This document shows, in pieces, positions 16,713-24,199 of a stretch of 39,830 nt of DNA. Location of the stretch: the NCBI RefSeq assembly GCF_000430625.1, contig NZ_AUMJ01000054.1, positions 1-39,830 of the forward strand. The letters run 5' to 3'. Every line of letters starts with the position of its first letter. The first letter of the stretch is position 1. The position numbers and the translations under genes are program-made. The notes under the pieces were generated by a model. The model was not told the DNA's origin and made no database searches. It saw nothing but the letters and a program-made list of their open reading frames with translations. This stretch comes from Aneurinibacillus terranovensis DSM 18919. GTDB lineage: Bacteria; Bacillota; Bacilli; Aneurinibacillales; Aneurinibacillaceae.

Positions 16713-17294
16713 ATGTCGATCAGTTTAAGCAAAGGCCAGCGCATTGATTTAACAAAAACAAATCCCGGTTTGAAAAAAGTAATTGTCGGCCTTGGCTGGG
16801 ATATTAAACATTATGACGGCGGCTATGATTTTGACCTGGACGCTTCAGCGTTTCTCCTGGATGAGAACGGAAAGGCCCACAGTGAACAGGATTTTATTTT
16901 TTACAATAATCTCCAGGGTGGTGGCGGTTCGGTGGTTCACACCGGTGATAACCGGACGGGTGAAGGCGAAGGGGACGATGAACAGATTATCATTGATTTC
17001 TCAAAGGTTCCGGACTATGTCCAGAAGGTTGCCATTACCGTGACCATTCACGATGCAATCGCGCGTGGGCAGAACTTCGGCCAAGTTGTCAACGCATTTG
17101 TCCGGGTGGTGAATGAAGAATCGAACCAGGAAATTATGCGCTATGACCTGGGGGAGGACTTCTCCATTGAAACAGCGGTCGTGGTGTGTGAATTGTACCG
17201 TCATAACGGGGAATGGAAATTTAACGCAGTCGGCAGCGGGTTCAAAGGCGGATTAGCGGCTTTGTGCGCCAATTATGGATTGCAGGCCGGGTAG
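16713..17294 (+). CDS. yceE: TerD-family stress protein, YceE-like
   Basis: A 193-residue TerD protein, close to its upstream neighbour in length and sequence. It has [30 protein letters not shown], which fits B. subtilis YceE better than YceD. The acidic loop [10 protein letters not shown] is intact. GGGAGGG precedes ATG 16713. A hairpin between this gene and yceF (17314-17351) may reduce or tune read-through to the membrane protein. Confidence 0.9.
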   Translation: MSISLSKGQRIDLTKTNPGLKKVIVGLGWDIKHYDGGYDFDLDASAFLLDENGKAHSEQDFIFYNNLQGGGGSVVHTGDNRTGEGEGDDEQIIIDFSKVPDYVQKVAITVTIHDAIARGQNFGQVVNAFVRVVNEESNQEIMRYDLGEDFSIETAVVVCELYRHNGEWKFNAVGSGFKGGLAALCANYGLQAG

Positions 17295-17313
17295 ATATAA
17301 ATGAAGACCGGAA

Positions 17314-17351
17314 GGAGAATGCTGGTTGATTTGCGATAGCCAGCATCCTCC
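17314..17351 (+). terminator. Intercistronic hairpin between yceE and yceF
   Basis: Arms GGAG-a-ATGCTGG (17314-17325) and CCAGCAT-c-CTCC (17340-17351) form an 11-bp stem with one mismatch. The downstream run is only CGTACTTTT, so it could be a weak terminator, an attenuator or an mRNA-stabilising stem. It precedes the yceF ribosome site by 17 bp. Confidence 0.5.
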
Positions 17352-17387
17352 CGTACTTTTAAATATATGGAGGTTGTACTTTATAAT

Positions 17388-18137
17388 ATGAGCAGTTTTT
17401 TTTCCGGGCTGGTTCAAGCCTATGGCCCGTTCTTTTCTTTGCAATCCTTATCAAACGTTTTATCTGACCCTGTAAGCTGGGGCGTCATCGGCTCCCTCAT
17501 GATCCTGGAGGGGCTTTTGTCGGCGGATAATGCTCTCGTGCTGGCGGTGATGGTAAGACATTTACCAAAAAAACAGCAGCGAAAAGCGCTTTTTTATGGA
17601 ATTCTTGGCGCATACCTCTTTCGCTTTGTTGCGATCGGGATCGGGGTTTACCTTGTGCAGATTATGTGGGTGAAGGTACTCGGCGGAGCTTATCTTCTTT
17701 GGATGTCGCTTAAACATTTCCTCGGCAAAGACGGGGACGGCGATGAAGAAGTGAAAGCAAAACCTAAATCGTTCTGGAGAACCGTCCTGACGGTTGAATT
17801 AATGGATATTGCTTTTAGTATTGACAGTGTGCTGGCCGCATTCGGTGTCAGCAATAAAGTATGGGTGCTGTTCATCGGGGGGGTTCTCGGCGTTCTCATG
17901 ATGCGCGGCGTTGCCCAAGTCTTTTTGAAGCTGATTGAAAGGGTGCCTGAGCTTGAAACGACTGCGTTTGTCTTGATTGCGCTCATCGGGGTCAGAATGA
18001 TCGCCGGTGCATTTGGTTTCGAAGTTCCGGACCTCGTGTTCTTCAGCATTCTTATCGCCGTATTTCTTGGTACCTTTGTTATCCATATGGTCAATAAAAA
18101 ATCCTCGGATAACGGGGAGAAGAATACGATCAAATAA
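17388..18137 (+). CDS. yceF: TerC-family integral membrane protein, YceF-like
   Basis: A polytopic membrane protein of the TerC family, which works with TerD/TerB proteins in ter systems and in related branches handles manganese export to secreted enzymes. The two family motifs with membrane acidic residues are clear: EGLLSADNALVLAVMVRHLP near the N-terminus and ELMDIAFSIDSVLAAFGVS in the middle. About seven hydrophobic helices can be traced, with a charged cytoplasmic loop (KDGDGDEEVKAKPKS) between two halves. ATG 17388 (249 residues) is chosen because GGAGG at 17369-17373 lies upstream; the spacing of 14 is long, and an upstream in-frame ATG at 17367 overlaps that site. It is the last gene of the ter locus on this strand. 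Confidence 0.87.
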   Translation: MSSFFSGLVQAYGPFFSLQSLSNVLSDPVSWGVIGSLMILEGLLSADNALVLAVMVRHLPKKQQRKALFYGILGAYLFRFVAIGIGVYLVQIMWVKVLGGAYLLWMSLKHFLGKDGDGDEEVKAKPKSFWRTVLTVELMDIAFSIDSVLAAFGVSNKVWVLFIGGVLGVLMMRGVAQVFLKLIERVPELETTAFVLIALIGVRMIAGAFGFEVPDLVFFSILIAVFLGTFVIHMVNKKSSDNGEKNTIK

Positions 18138-18196
18138 GAGAACAGTCTCACACATATCTCTACACATAAACAGTTCTACGCCCTTTCTGAATACAA

Positions 18197-18228
18197 AAAG
18201 CTTGCTGTCACAAAAGACGGCAAGCTTT
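18197..18228 (-). terminator. Rho-independent terminator, convergent genes yceF and comB-like
   Basis: Arms AAAGCTTGC (18197-18205) and GCAAGCTTT (18220-18228) with an inner GTC/GAC pairing. On the minus strand the stem is followed by TTTTTG, so it best serves the ComB-like gene; the plus-strand tail after yceF is poor in T. Confidence 0.7.
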
Positions 18229-18259
18229 ATCAGAAATAAATCATTGAAGTAAAACCATT

Positions 18260-19018
18260 TTATTTTTTTACATTGACTTCGTTTATTATATCTTTCATTA
18301 CTAAGTTATTTTCTACCAGGCACGGAACTACAGGCAATAATCCTGATTGAGCTACATAAGGAATTGCCTCTTTATAGCCAAGTTTGGTAAGAAGAATCCC
18401 CGTTGAAGATTTCTGTAAGTCTTGTTGGAGATAGGGAACGCGATATTTATACAATTGGTAGGCGGCTTCTGCAGAGTCAGATAAAGCCCAGGTTTGTTCG
18501 TTTTCTTTTAAGAGTTCGGAAATGAGGTAGCCGGCGCCAAGAAAATCTTCCATGGAGAATCGATTGTCGGATCCGGCACAAACAATCAAAACCGAACTAT
18601 CGTCTCTATTTTTTTGAATTTGTTTAGCCACTGTAGAACCATTCAAGAAAGAAGAGGAATAAACAGTCTTAGCCATCATAGACTTTCTTATTCCCACAGT
18701 TCCGTTGGTTGTGCACAAAATGAGTGTCTTATCCGTTAGATTTAATTCTAATAACGAAATGGGATCAGGGTTAAGAAAACCTTCTATTGTATGTCCCCCT
18801 TTTTCTCCGGCTAAAACATAAGAATCGCCTGGAAGGGAGCGCGCTACTTTGAAAGCCTCTTCCTCATCGAAGACTGGAATCACTTCTTTTGCACCGTGGT
18901 GCAAGCAAACGGCAATGGTGGAGGTAGCGAGTAAAACATCGATAATTACGACTGTGCAATGGGTTATTTTATTGGAATCAATTTCTTCTTTTTGTGTTAA
19001 GACATGGATTTTTTGCAT
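18260..19018 (-). CDS. ComB-family phosphatase (2-phosphosulfolactate phosphatase-like)
   Basis: A 252-residue member of the ComB family, Mg2+-dependent phosphatases of 2-phosphosulfolactate and other 2-hydroxyacid phosphates; B. subtilis uses such an enzyme for spore sulfolactate. Family motifs are VVIIDVLLATSTIAV, LAGEKGGHTIEGF, LCTTNGTVGI and VCAGSDNRFSMEDFLGAGYL. The first motif normally reads DVLRATTT; here the Arg is Leu (residue 30), and CAG..G reads CAGSDN, so the substrate may differ. It is the last gene of the minus-strand operon, 25 bp behind an acyl-CoA dehydrogenase and three genes from an APH-type kinase. AGGGGGA precedes the ATG. A role in removing phosphate from by-products of the kinase pathway is possible. 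Confidence 0.75.
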   Translation of the reverse strand: MQKIHVLTQKEEIDSNKITHCTVVIIDVLLATSTIAVCLHHGAKEVIPVFDEEEAFKVARSLPGDSYVLAGEKGGHTIEGFLNPDPISLLELNLTDKTLILCTTNGTVGIRKSMMAKTVYSSSFLNGSTVAKQIQKNRDDSSVLIVCAGSDNRFSMEDFLGAGYLISELLKENEQTWALSDSAEAAYQLYKYRVPYLQQDLQKSSTGILLTKLGYKEAIPYVAQSGLLPVVPCLVENNLVMKDIINEVNVKK

Positions 19019-19043
19019 AATTCCCCCTATTATTAATCATCTT

Positions 19044-20198
19044 TTACTTATTCTCCAAAAGAAAATCAGCGATGGTTTCGTGTAAGGTTTCCGTGCTTCT
19101 GAGATCAAGCCGGGAGATCCGTAACTCTTTATACCAACGTTCTAGAGGAAAATCTCTAGTAAACCCAGCTCCGCCGTGAATCTGAAACACTCGGTCAATA
19201 ATTTTTGAGGCAGTTTCGGTAGCGATAAGTTTGGCGATTTGGACAGCCGGTTTACAGTCTTTTGCGTTTCTATCCAATTTGATAGCTGCGTTCCACACTG
19301 ACAAACGGGCAGCTTGCAATTCAGCATAGGAGGCGGCTAACATTGTACGAATTGATGGGTATTCGGACAAGTGCTTTCCTCTTGTTATTCGTAGCGATGC
19401 GTAATTTATTCCAAATTGTAAAGCTTTTTTAGCAATTCCAATACAACGTGCTGCCAATAAGATCTGGGATTCTGTAAGCCATTCTTCTATCATCTGAACT
19501 CCTTCTCCCACATTTCCAATACGCCTTGTATCATCAATTTCAAAGTCATTAAATGTTAATTCATAACACGAATGAACATCCAGTAATAGTTTTTCATTTT
19601 TTTCTATGGCATCATCACGTTCCAGAAGGAACAAGGTTGGCTTAAAGTCTCCGCTTTCTGTCAAACACCGGACAAGAACAATGCCAAAATCTGCTCTTTC
19701 TACATTGGTAACATACGATTTTTTGCCCTGGATGACCCATGTGTCGCCCTTTTTTTGCGCATGGCATAGTAAGTTCTGTAATTCATCACTTTCATTAGGT
19801 TCCCACAGAGCCATATAGCAACCATTACCCGTTAAAATTGCCGGTTTCATAAATCTTTCATATTGTTCAGTTGTGCATTTGCTCAGAAAGCAGGGCAAAT
19901 CCCTACCGAAAGCACCCGCTCCCGGATTATGAAAACCTAAACGGTGCTGAGTCGCTTCTTCCTCAAGAACTACCTGTTCAAAGCGGGTTAACCCCGGACC
20001 ACCCCATTCTTTTTTGCTCCCTAATAACCAAAATCCGTTTTGTTTAGCCTTGGATTGCAGCTGAAGGACAACAGATAAAGGCAATCTTTCTATGGTACCG
20101 CCTGCTGATTTTTCTGCCGGAACTACGTGTTCTTTAATGAAAGACTTCATGGTTTTTCGTAGCATTTTTAATTCATCGGTAAGCAAAATTTCTTCCAT
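19044..20198 (-). CDS. Acyl-CoA dehydrogenase family protein, divergent active-site tail
   Basis: A 384-residue FAD-dependent acyl-CoA dehydrogenase fold: N-terminal helical domain (1-120), beta domain with MALWEPNESDE...GKKSYVTNVERAD (about 130-230), and C-terminal helices with ITRGKHLSEYPSIRTMLA and QIHGGAGFTRDFPLERWYKE. The catalytic Glu of medium-chain enzymes lies in a YEGTxE motif; the matching place here reads LDLRSTETLHE, with no EGT. It may use another base or have a non-oxidative role. It lies 84 bp behind the kinase gene in the minus-strand operon, after an intercistronic hairpin, and 25 bp before the ComB-like gene. Substrate unknown. Confidence 0.82.
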   Translation of the reverse strand: MEEILLTDELKMLRKTMKSFIKEHVVPAEKSAGGTIERLPLSVVLQLQSKAKQNGFWLLGSKKEWGGPGLTRFEQVVLEEEATQHRLGFHNPGAGAFGRDLPCFLSKCTTEQYERFMKPAILTGNGCYMALWEPNESDELQNLLCHAQKKGDTWVIQGKKSYVTNVERADFGIVLVRCLTESGDFKPTLFLLERDDAIEKNEKLLLDVHSCYELTFNDFEIDDTRRIGNVGEGVQMIEEWLTESQILLAARCIGIAKKALQFGINYASLRITRGKHLSEYPSIRTMLAASYAELQAARLSVWNAAIKLDRNAKDCKPAVQIAKLIATETASKIIDRVFQIHGGAGFTRDFPLERWYKELRISRLDLRSTETLHETIADFLLENK

Positions 20199-20244
20199 TT
20201 TTCATTCCCCCGGTTATTTCTGAATTTTAACCTTTCGGTAGCTT

Positions 20245-20272
20245 GGAAACCGCCTCCCCCTAAGGCGATTCC
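20245..20272 (-). other. Intercistronic hairpin in the dehydrogenase-kinase operon
   Basis: In the 84-bp gap, outer arms GGAA/TTCC and inner arms CGCCT/AGGCG form an interrupted stem around a 7-base loop. There is no T-run behind it on the minus strand, so it is more likely an mRNA processing or stability element than a terminator. Confidence 0.35.
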
Positions 20273-20282
20273 AATTGCGTTG

Positions 20283-21338
20283 TTATAGCAATTCTTTTTG
20301 CAAGGCTCTGTAGGATTGTTGCATGAGATTGCAGACCCCTTCCCCTAATTTGCCAAATCTCTCATCACTGGCTTCACCCTGTTTCCAACGGTAATAAATT
20401 TGCTGGAGAATCACCCCGATTTTATAAAAGGCAAATGTCAGATAAAAATCAATATGGGTCAAATCACGACCACTTTTTTTGGCATAAAGATCGATAAATT
20501 CTCGACGTTTGATGAATCCGGGATTGTTTGTTACGGAGGTAAGCCCGGTGAAAGCCTCTCCTTCTTCTGTCCAATAGGCAAGTGATGAACCCAAGTCTGT
20601 AAGGGGATCTCCGATCGTGCACATTTCCCAATCAAAGACCGCTACCGCTTTTCCAGGATCATTCTTGGATAACATCATATTGTTTAGCTTGAAATCGTTA
20701 TGGACAATTGTAGGGTATGGAGAAACGGGCATATTACGAACCAACCATTTTTCGATTTCTTCGACGACATGAATTTCATCCGTTTTGGAGTGATGATACC
20801 GTTTAATCCACCCGTGCACTTGTCTTTCTAAGTATCCCTCTGGATGGCCCAAATCGGATAAGCCTGCTGTTTTAATGTCGATTTCGTGCAGTTGCACCAA
20901 CGTTTTAACGACAGTTTCAGATATCATTTTTGCTGTTTCTTCGGTATCTTCATATTCGGGGGGAAGTTGATCATCGATCACCGTCCCCTGCTTTCTCTCC
21001 ATCACGTAAAAAGGCCTTTCCATAATCGAGAGATCATTACAAAAGAGATAGGGTTTAGGAGCTAAAGGAAACACCGGATTGATTTTCCACAAAATGCGAT
21101 ATTCCCGTTCCATATCATGGGCCTTTGGCGGGATGGGGCCGAAGGGCGGACGACGGAGAACGGCTACCCACTCTCCGATACGGATTAAAAATGTTAAATT
21201 GGAGTAACCGGCTGAAAACTGTTTCACCTCCATTGGTTCGCTCCCCAATTGTTCAATGTGGGAACGGAGAAAATGTTCAATTCTTTCCCAATTTATTTTT
21301 TGAATGGTATGAACAGCATTCACCTCGTTTTGCTCCAT
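20283..21338 (-). CDS. APH-like phosphotransferase (ACAD10/11 and LvaA-type kinase family)
   Basis: A 351-residue aminoglycoside-phosphotransferase-fold kinase of the branch that accompanies or is fused to acyl-CoA dehydrogenases. Motifs: FSAGYSNLTFLIRIGEWVAVLRRPP (nucleotide lid and Lys/Arg region, 41-65), the catalytic loop HNDFKLNNMM (H213, D215, N220) and the metal motif FDWEMCTIGDPLTDLG (D236). Known relatives (mammalian ACAD10/11 N-terminal part, Pseudomonas LvaA) phosphorylate the 4-hydroxyl of 4-hydroxyacyl-CoA, so the dehydrogenase partner can eliminate phosphate. Here the start lies only 5 bp behind the stop of an ACAD10/11-type dehydrogenase gene, with GGGAGG before the ATG. Antibiotic resistance is unlikely given motifs and context. 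Confidence 0.87.
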   Translation of the reverse strand: MEQNEVNAVHTIQKINWERIEHFLRSHIEQLGSEPMEVKQFSAGYSNLTFLIRIGEWVAVLRRPPFGPIPPKAHDMEREYRILWKINPVFPLAPKPYLFCNDLSIMERPFYVMERKQGTVIDDQLPPEYEDTEETAKMISETVVKTLVQLHEIDIKTAGLSDLGHPEGYLERQVHGWIKRYHHSKTDEIHVVEEIEKWLVRNMPVSPYPTIVHNDFKLNNMMLSKNDPGKAVAVFDWEMCTIGDPLTDLGSSLAYWTEEGEAFTGLTSVTNNPGFIKRREFIDLYAKKSGRDLTHIDFYLTFAFYKIGVILQQIYYRWKQGEASDERFGKLGEGVCNLMQQSYRALQKELL

Positions 21339-21343
21339 CCTGA

Positions 21344-22528
21344 TTACCTCCCTGTCTGAAAGGCTTTGATCACTTGTTTCGCAACTACCATTCGATGGAC
21401 TTCATCGGCTCCGTCATAGATTCGGGCGGATCGGGCTTCACGGTAAAATCCCTCCAGAGGCGTATCTCCCGTAATGCCCAATGCCCCGTGAACTTGAATA
21501 GCCCGGTCGATCACATCATGAAGAACTTTTGCCCCGAAAAACTTGATCATAGAAATCTCCTTGCGAGCCTGATCTCCTTGATCCATTTTCCATGCGGCAA
21601 GCAACGTTAACAGGCGAGAAGCCTCGATTTCGGTTGCTGAATCCGCAATAAAGTTTTGAATGGTTTGAAAATCAACTAATTTTTTTCCGCGTGTTTCTCT
21701 TCTTAAGGCGTAGTCGACCATTAATTCAAAACTTCGCTTGGCTACACCAATCCAGCGCATCGCATGGGTTATGCGCCCCGGTCCGAGGCGTAATTGAGCG
21801 AGCTTAAAGCCTTCCCCGCGTTTTCCCAGCATATTTTCGGCGGGTACACGGCAATTCGTATAACGGACCTCACAATGCCCTCCGGCAAAGTGATCCCCCA
21901 TAACCGGCACTTCTCGCACAATGGAAAAACCTGGTTGGTTAGCATCGACGATAAACATACTGAAACGTTCATGAGGTGGGGCATCAGGATCAGTAGCAGC
22001 CATAACGATCGAGAAGGAGGCACCAAGAGCTCCGGTGGTAAACCATTTGTGAGCGTTAATGACCCATTCATCTCCATCCTTTTCAGCGCGAGCTTGAAGC
22101 ATGGTTGGATCAGAACCTGATACTTCCGGCTCCGTCATGGCAAAACAGGAACGAACATCGCCATTCACTAATGGCTTAAGATATTTCTCTTTTTGTTCGG
22201 CGGTTGCGGCGTGCCAGAGAATTTCCGAGTTCCCCGCATCGGGGGCCATGGAACCGAAAATATAGGGAGCAATAGGGCTCCTTCCAATAATTTCAGAAAG
22301 TAAACCAAGGGATACAAACCCCATTCCCATTCCACCGGCTTCTTTTGGTAAATGACCAGCCCATAATCCCAATTCTTTCACTTTTTGTTGTAAAGGTTTT
22401 AGAATCTCATCCGGCAAACCGCGATGGGGAACCACGTATTTTTCATTGGGGTACACGTATTTTTCCATAAATGCTGTTGCTTTTTCTACCATTTCCTGTT
22501 GTTCCGGTGTAGGGCCAAAATCGTACAT
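21344..22528 (-). CDS. Acyl-CoA dehydrogenase, ACAD10/11 type
   Basis: A 394-residue FAD enzyme. It opens with YDFGPTPEQQEMVEKATAF and has the flavin/substrate segments CFAMTEPEVSGSDPTMLQ and GDEWVINAHKWFTTGA. At the C-terminus are QVHGALGITGDTPLEGFYREARS and RIYDGADEVHRMVVAKQVI. The motif DGADEVH in place of EGTSE marks the ACAD10/11 and FadE-like branch that works with APH kinases. First gene of the minus-strand operon: AAGGAGTG precedes the ATG, and a candidate sigma-54 promoter lies about 45 bp upstream. Family knowledge suggests it acts on 4-phosphorylated acyl-CoA to give an enoyl-CoA; ordinary dehydrogenation remains possible. Confidence 0.88.
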   Translation of the reverse strand: MYDFGPTPEQQEMVEKATAFMEKYVYPNEKYVVPHRGLPDEILKPLQQKVKELGLWAGHLPKEAGGMGMGFVSLGLLSEIIGRSPIAPYIFGSMAPDAGNSEILWHAATAEQKEKYLKPLVNGDVRSCFAMTEPEVSGSDPTMLQARAEKDGDEWVINAHKWFTTGALGASFSIVMAATDPDAPPHERFSMFIVDANQPGFSIVREVPVMGDHFAGGHCEVRYTNCRVPAENMLGKRGEGFKLAQLRLGPGRITHAMRWIGVAKRSFELMVDYALRRETRGKKLVDFQTIQNFIADSATEIEASRLLTLLAAWKMDQGDQARKEISMIKFFGAKVLHDVIDRAIQVHGALGITGDTPLEGFYREARSARIYDGADEVHRMVVAKQVIKAFQTGR

Positions 22529-22572
22529 GTCACGATCACTCCTTGAAATGAAATTTGTTTATCCATCTATCT

Positions 22573-22589
22573 ATGCACGAAGTATGCCA
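22573..22589 (-). promoter_or_regulatory. Candidate sigma-54 (-24/-12) promoter of the dehydrogenase-kinase operon
   Basis: On the minus strand the sequence reads TGGCAT-ACTTC-GTGCAT, against a consensus of TGGCAC-N5-TTGCW. The essential GG (22588/22587) and GC (22576/22575) are at the right distance. It would start transcription about 35 bases before the ATG at 22528. It is a weaker match than the plus-strand promoter at 24200. Confidence 0.6.
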
Positions 22590-22699
22590 ATTAATTGAAT
22601 AGACAAAATTTTTTGAATGGATATGTGATGTTTGCTATAATTTGTTTCGAGAGGTTTTGTTTTATTTCTTCTGATGAAATAAGATGTGGAGGAAATAGT

Positions 22700-24064
22700 A
22701 TGGAATTGGAAAATCATTTTTTGGATATTTTAGAATCCCTGCATGATGCCGTTCTTGTTATTTCCGTGGATAGTACCATTGAATTTGTGAATCAGGCTTA
22801 TTCTCGCCATTTTGGAATCCAGGCACACAAAATTATTGGCAAAAAACTATCAGAAATTGAACCCAAAGCCCGAATCCTTGAAGTTATTCAAAACGGCAAG
22901 GAGCTTATTAATGATTACAGTTATGTTCACTCCTTAAAAAAGGACGTTTGTGCAAATATTACCCGTCTTACCGAAAAAGGAGTATTGATTGGTGCAGTGG
23001 CTATCATGAGGGACATTAGTGAAGTGATACATCTACAAGAAGAATTGAATCGTTATAAAAGATATTCCCACGAGCTGGAAAAGAGATTAGATCGCAAAAA
23101 TTTTTCCCTTTTGGAGAGTCAAGCCTCAAGGATGAAAATTGCTGTCGATCTGGCCCGTAGAGTAGCGGGGACGGATGCTACGGTTCTTCTGCAAGGGGAA
23201 ACAGGTGTTGGAAAAGAAGTATTTGCAAAAGCGATTCATCAGGCTAGTTTACGGGCGGATAAACCTTTTATCCCCATTAATATGTCTTCCATTCCCGAGT
23301 CTCTGTTTGAGAGTGAGCTGTTTGGGTATGAAGAGGGATCGTTTACTGGATCAAGAAAGGGCGGCAAAAAAGGATTATTTGAACTTGCCAATGGCGGCAC
23401 TTTATTTTTAGATGAGATTGGTGAAATGCCAATGAACCTTCAAGTAAAAATCCTTCGCGTCATTCAGGAACGTGCCTTTCAAAAAGTAGGGGGAACACAG
23501 TGGCATCCGCTCGATGTGAGGATCATTTGTGCCACGCACCGGGACCTCCGTATGGAAATAAAGCAGGGAAATTTTCGGGAGGATCTCTATTACCGCCTAA
23601 ACGTCGTGCCTATTCATATTCCGCCTCTAAGAGAGAGAGAGAGTGACATTGCCTTTTTAGTCAACAATATATTGACTGAACTTAGTTCCAGGTATCGGAA
23701 ACATGTTTCTGTGACACAGGAAGTTTTGGATAGGTTTGTCCAGTATGATTGGCCTGGGAACGTCCGGGAATTGTTTAATGTTTTGGAACGGATGATCGCC
23801 GTATGTTGCAAAACGTATTTTACCCCTGAAGATATCCCGGATTATATACGACTTAAGAGGATGGAAAGAGAAGAAGAGGTATCGATACACCTTGGTAATT
23901 TTTCAGAAGGCAATGGTAACCTGAATGGTTTACTGGAAAAAATGGAGAGAGATATGATTATAGAGGTGCTCAGACATACCAAAAATCGTACAGAAGCCAT
24001 TCTGAAACTGGGGATTAGCCGCAAAGCCTTTTATTCGAAGTTGCAAAAGTATGGGCTAATGTAA
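22700..24064 (+). CDS. Sigma-54-dependent transcriptional activator (PAS-AAA+-Fis HTH)
   Basis: A 454-residue enhancer-binding protein. Residues 1-110 are a PAS domain (ESLHDAVLVISVDSTIEFVNQAY), the likely ligand sensor; 110-140 is a coiled coil. The AAA+ domain has Walker A GETGVGKE (166-173), the sigma-54 contact loop EGSFTGSRKG, Walker B GTLFLDEIGEMP (233-244) and YRLNVVPIHIPPLRER. The C-terminus is a Fis-type HTH (KNRTEAILKLGISRKAFYSKLQKYG). The contact loop is normally GAFTGA; here it reads GSFTGS (213-218). ATG 22700 follows GGAGGA; a longer frame from 22595 lacks a ribosome site. It sits between two divergent operons that both carry -24/-12 promoters, so it probably activates both. The ligand is likely the substrate acid or its CoA ester. 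Confidence 0.93.
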   Translation: MELENHFLDILESLHDAVLVISVDSTIEFVNQAYSRHFGIQAHKIIGKKLSEIEPKARILEVIQNGKELINDYSYVHSLKKDVCANITRLTEKGVLIGAVAIMRDISEVIHLQEELNRYKRYSHELEKRLDRKNFSLLESQASRMKIAVDLARRVAGTDATVLLQGETGVGKEVFAKAIHQASLRADKPFIPINMSSIPESLFESELFGYEEGSFTGSRKGGKKGLFELANGGTLFLDEIGEMPMNLQVKILRVIQERAFQKVGGTQWHPLDVRIICATHRDLRMEIKQGNFREDLYYRLNVVPIHIPPLRERESDIAFLVNNILTELSSRYRKHVSVTQEVLDRFVQYDWPGNVRELFNVLERMIAVCCKTYFTPEDIPDYIRLKRMEREEEVSIHLGNFSEGNGNLNGLLEKMERDMIIEVLRHTKNRTEAILKLGISRKAFYSKLQKYGLM

Positions 24065-24077
24065 ATGGAGAGTAAGT

Positions 24078-24121
24078 AAAGTGTTTCCAAAGTAAACATC
24101 TGTTACTAAAGGAAACACTTT
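24078..24121 (+). terminator. Possible terminator stem overlapping the first two dyads
   Basis: AAAGTGTTTCC (24078-24088) and GGAAACACTTT (24111-24121) are perfect 11-bp arms, followed by TTGTTTC. The stem sits just behind the activator gene and may end its transcript, while its arms are at the same time half-sites of UAS copies 1 and 2. The 22-base loop is large and the T-run is broken, so this reading is less certain than the UAS one. Confidence 0.4.
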
Positions 24122-24138
24122 TGTTTCTTATAGAAACA
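24082..24138 (+). promoter_or_regulatory. Three 17-bp dyads: probable activator-binding sites (UAS)
   Basis: Three copies of TGTTTC-N5-GAAACA occur in a row: TGTTTCCAAAGTAAACA (24082-24098), TGTTACTAAAGGAAACA (24101-24117) and TGTTTCTTATAGAAACA (24122-24138). Their centres are 19 and 21 bp apart, about two helical turns, so they face the same side of the DNA. They lie 60-120 bp upstream of a near-perfect sigma-54 promoter and directly behind the gene of the sigma-54 activator. The third copy is a perfect dyad, extended by one T/A pair. Confidence 0.75.
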
Positions 24139-24199
24139 ATTTTAATTTTTAACAAACAAAGAAATACAAAATAATGTTACAAATTCTTATTCTGAAAAT

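Noticed and set aside
15434-17294. Three similar ~600-bp units taken as a recent tandem duplication or mobile repeat
   Set aside because: They are diverged TerD paralogues that match yceC, yceD and yceE separately, so the duplication is old.
20283-21338. Aminoglycoside resistance gene
   Set aside because: The APH fold is shared, but the FDWEMCTIGDPLTDLG form and the abutting ACAD10/11-type gene mark the acyl-CoA kinase branch.
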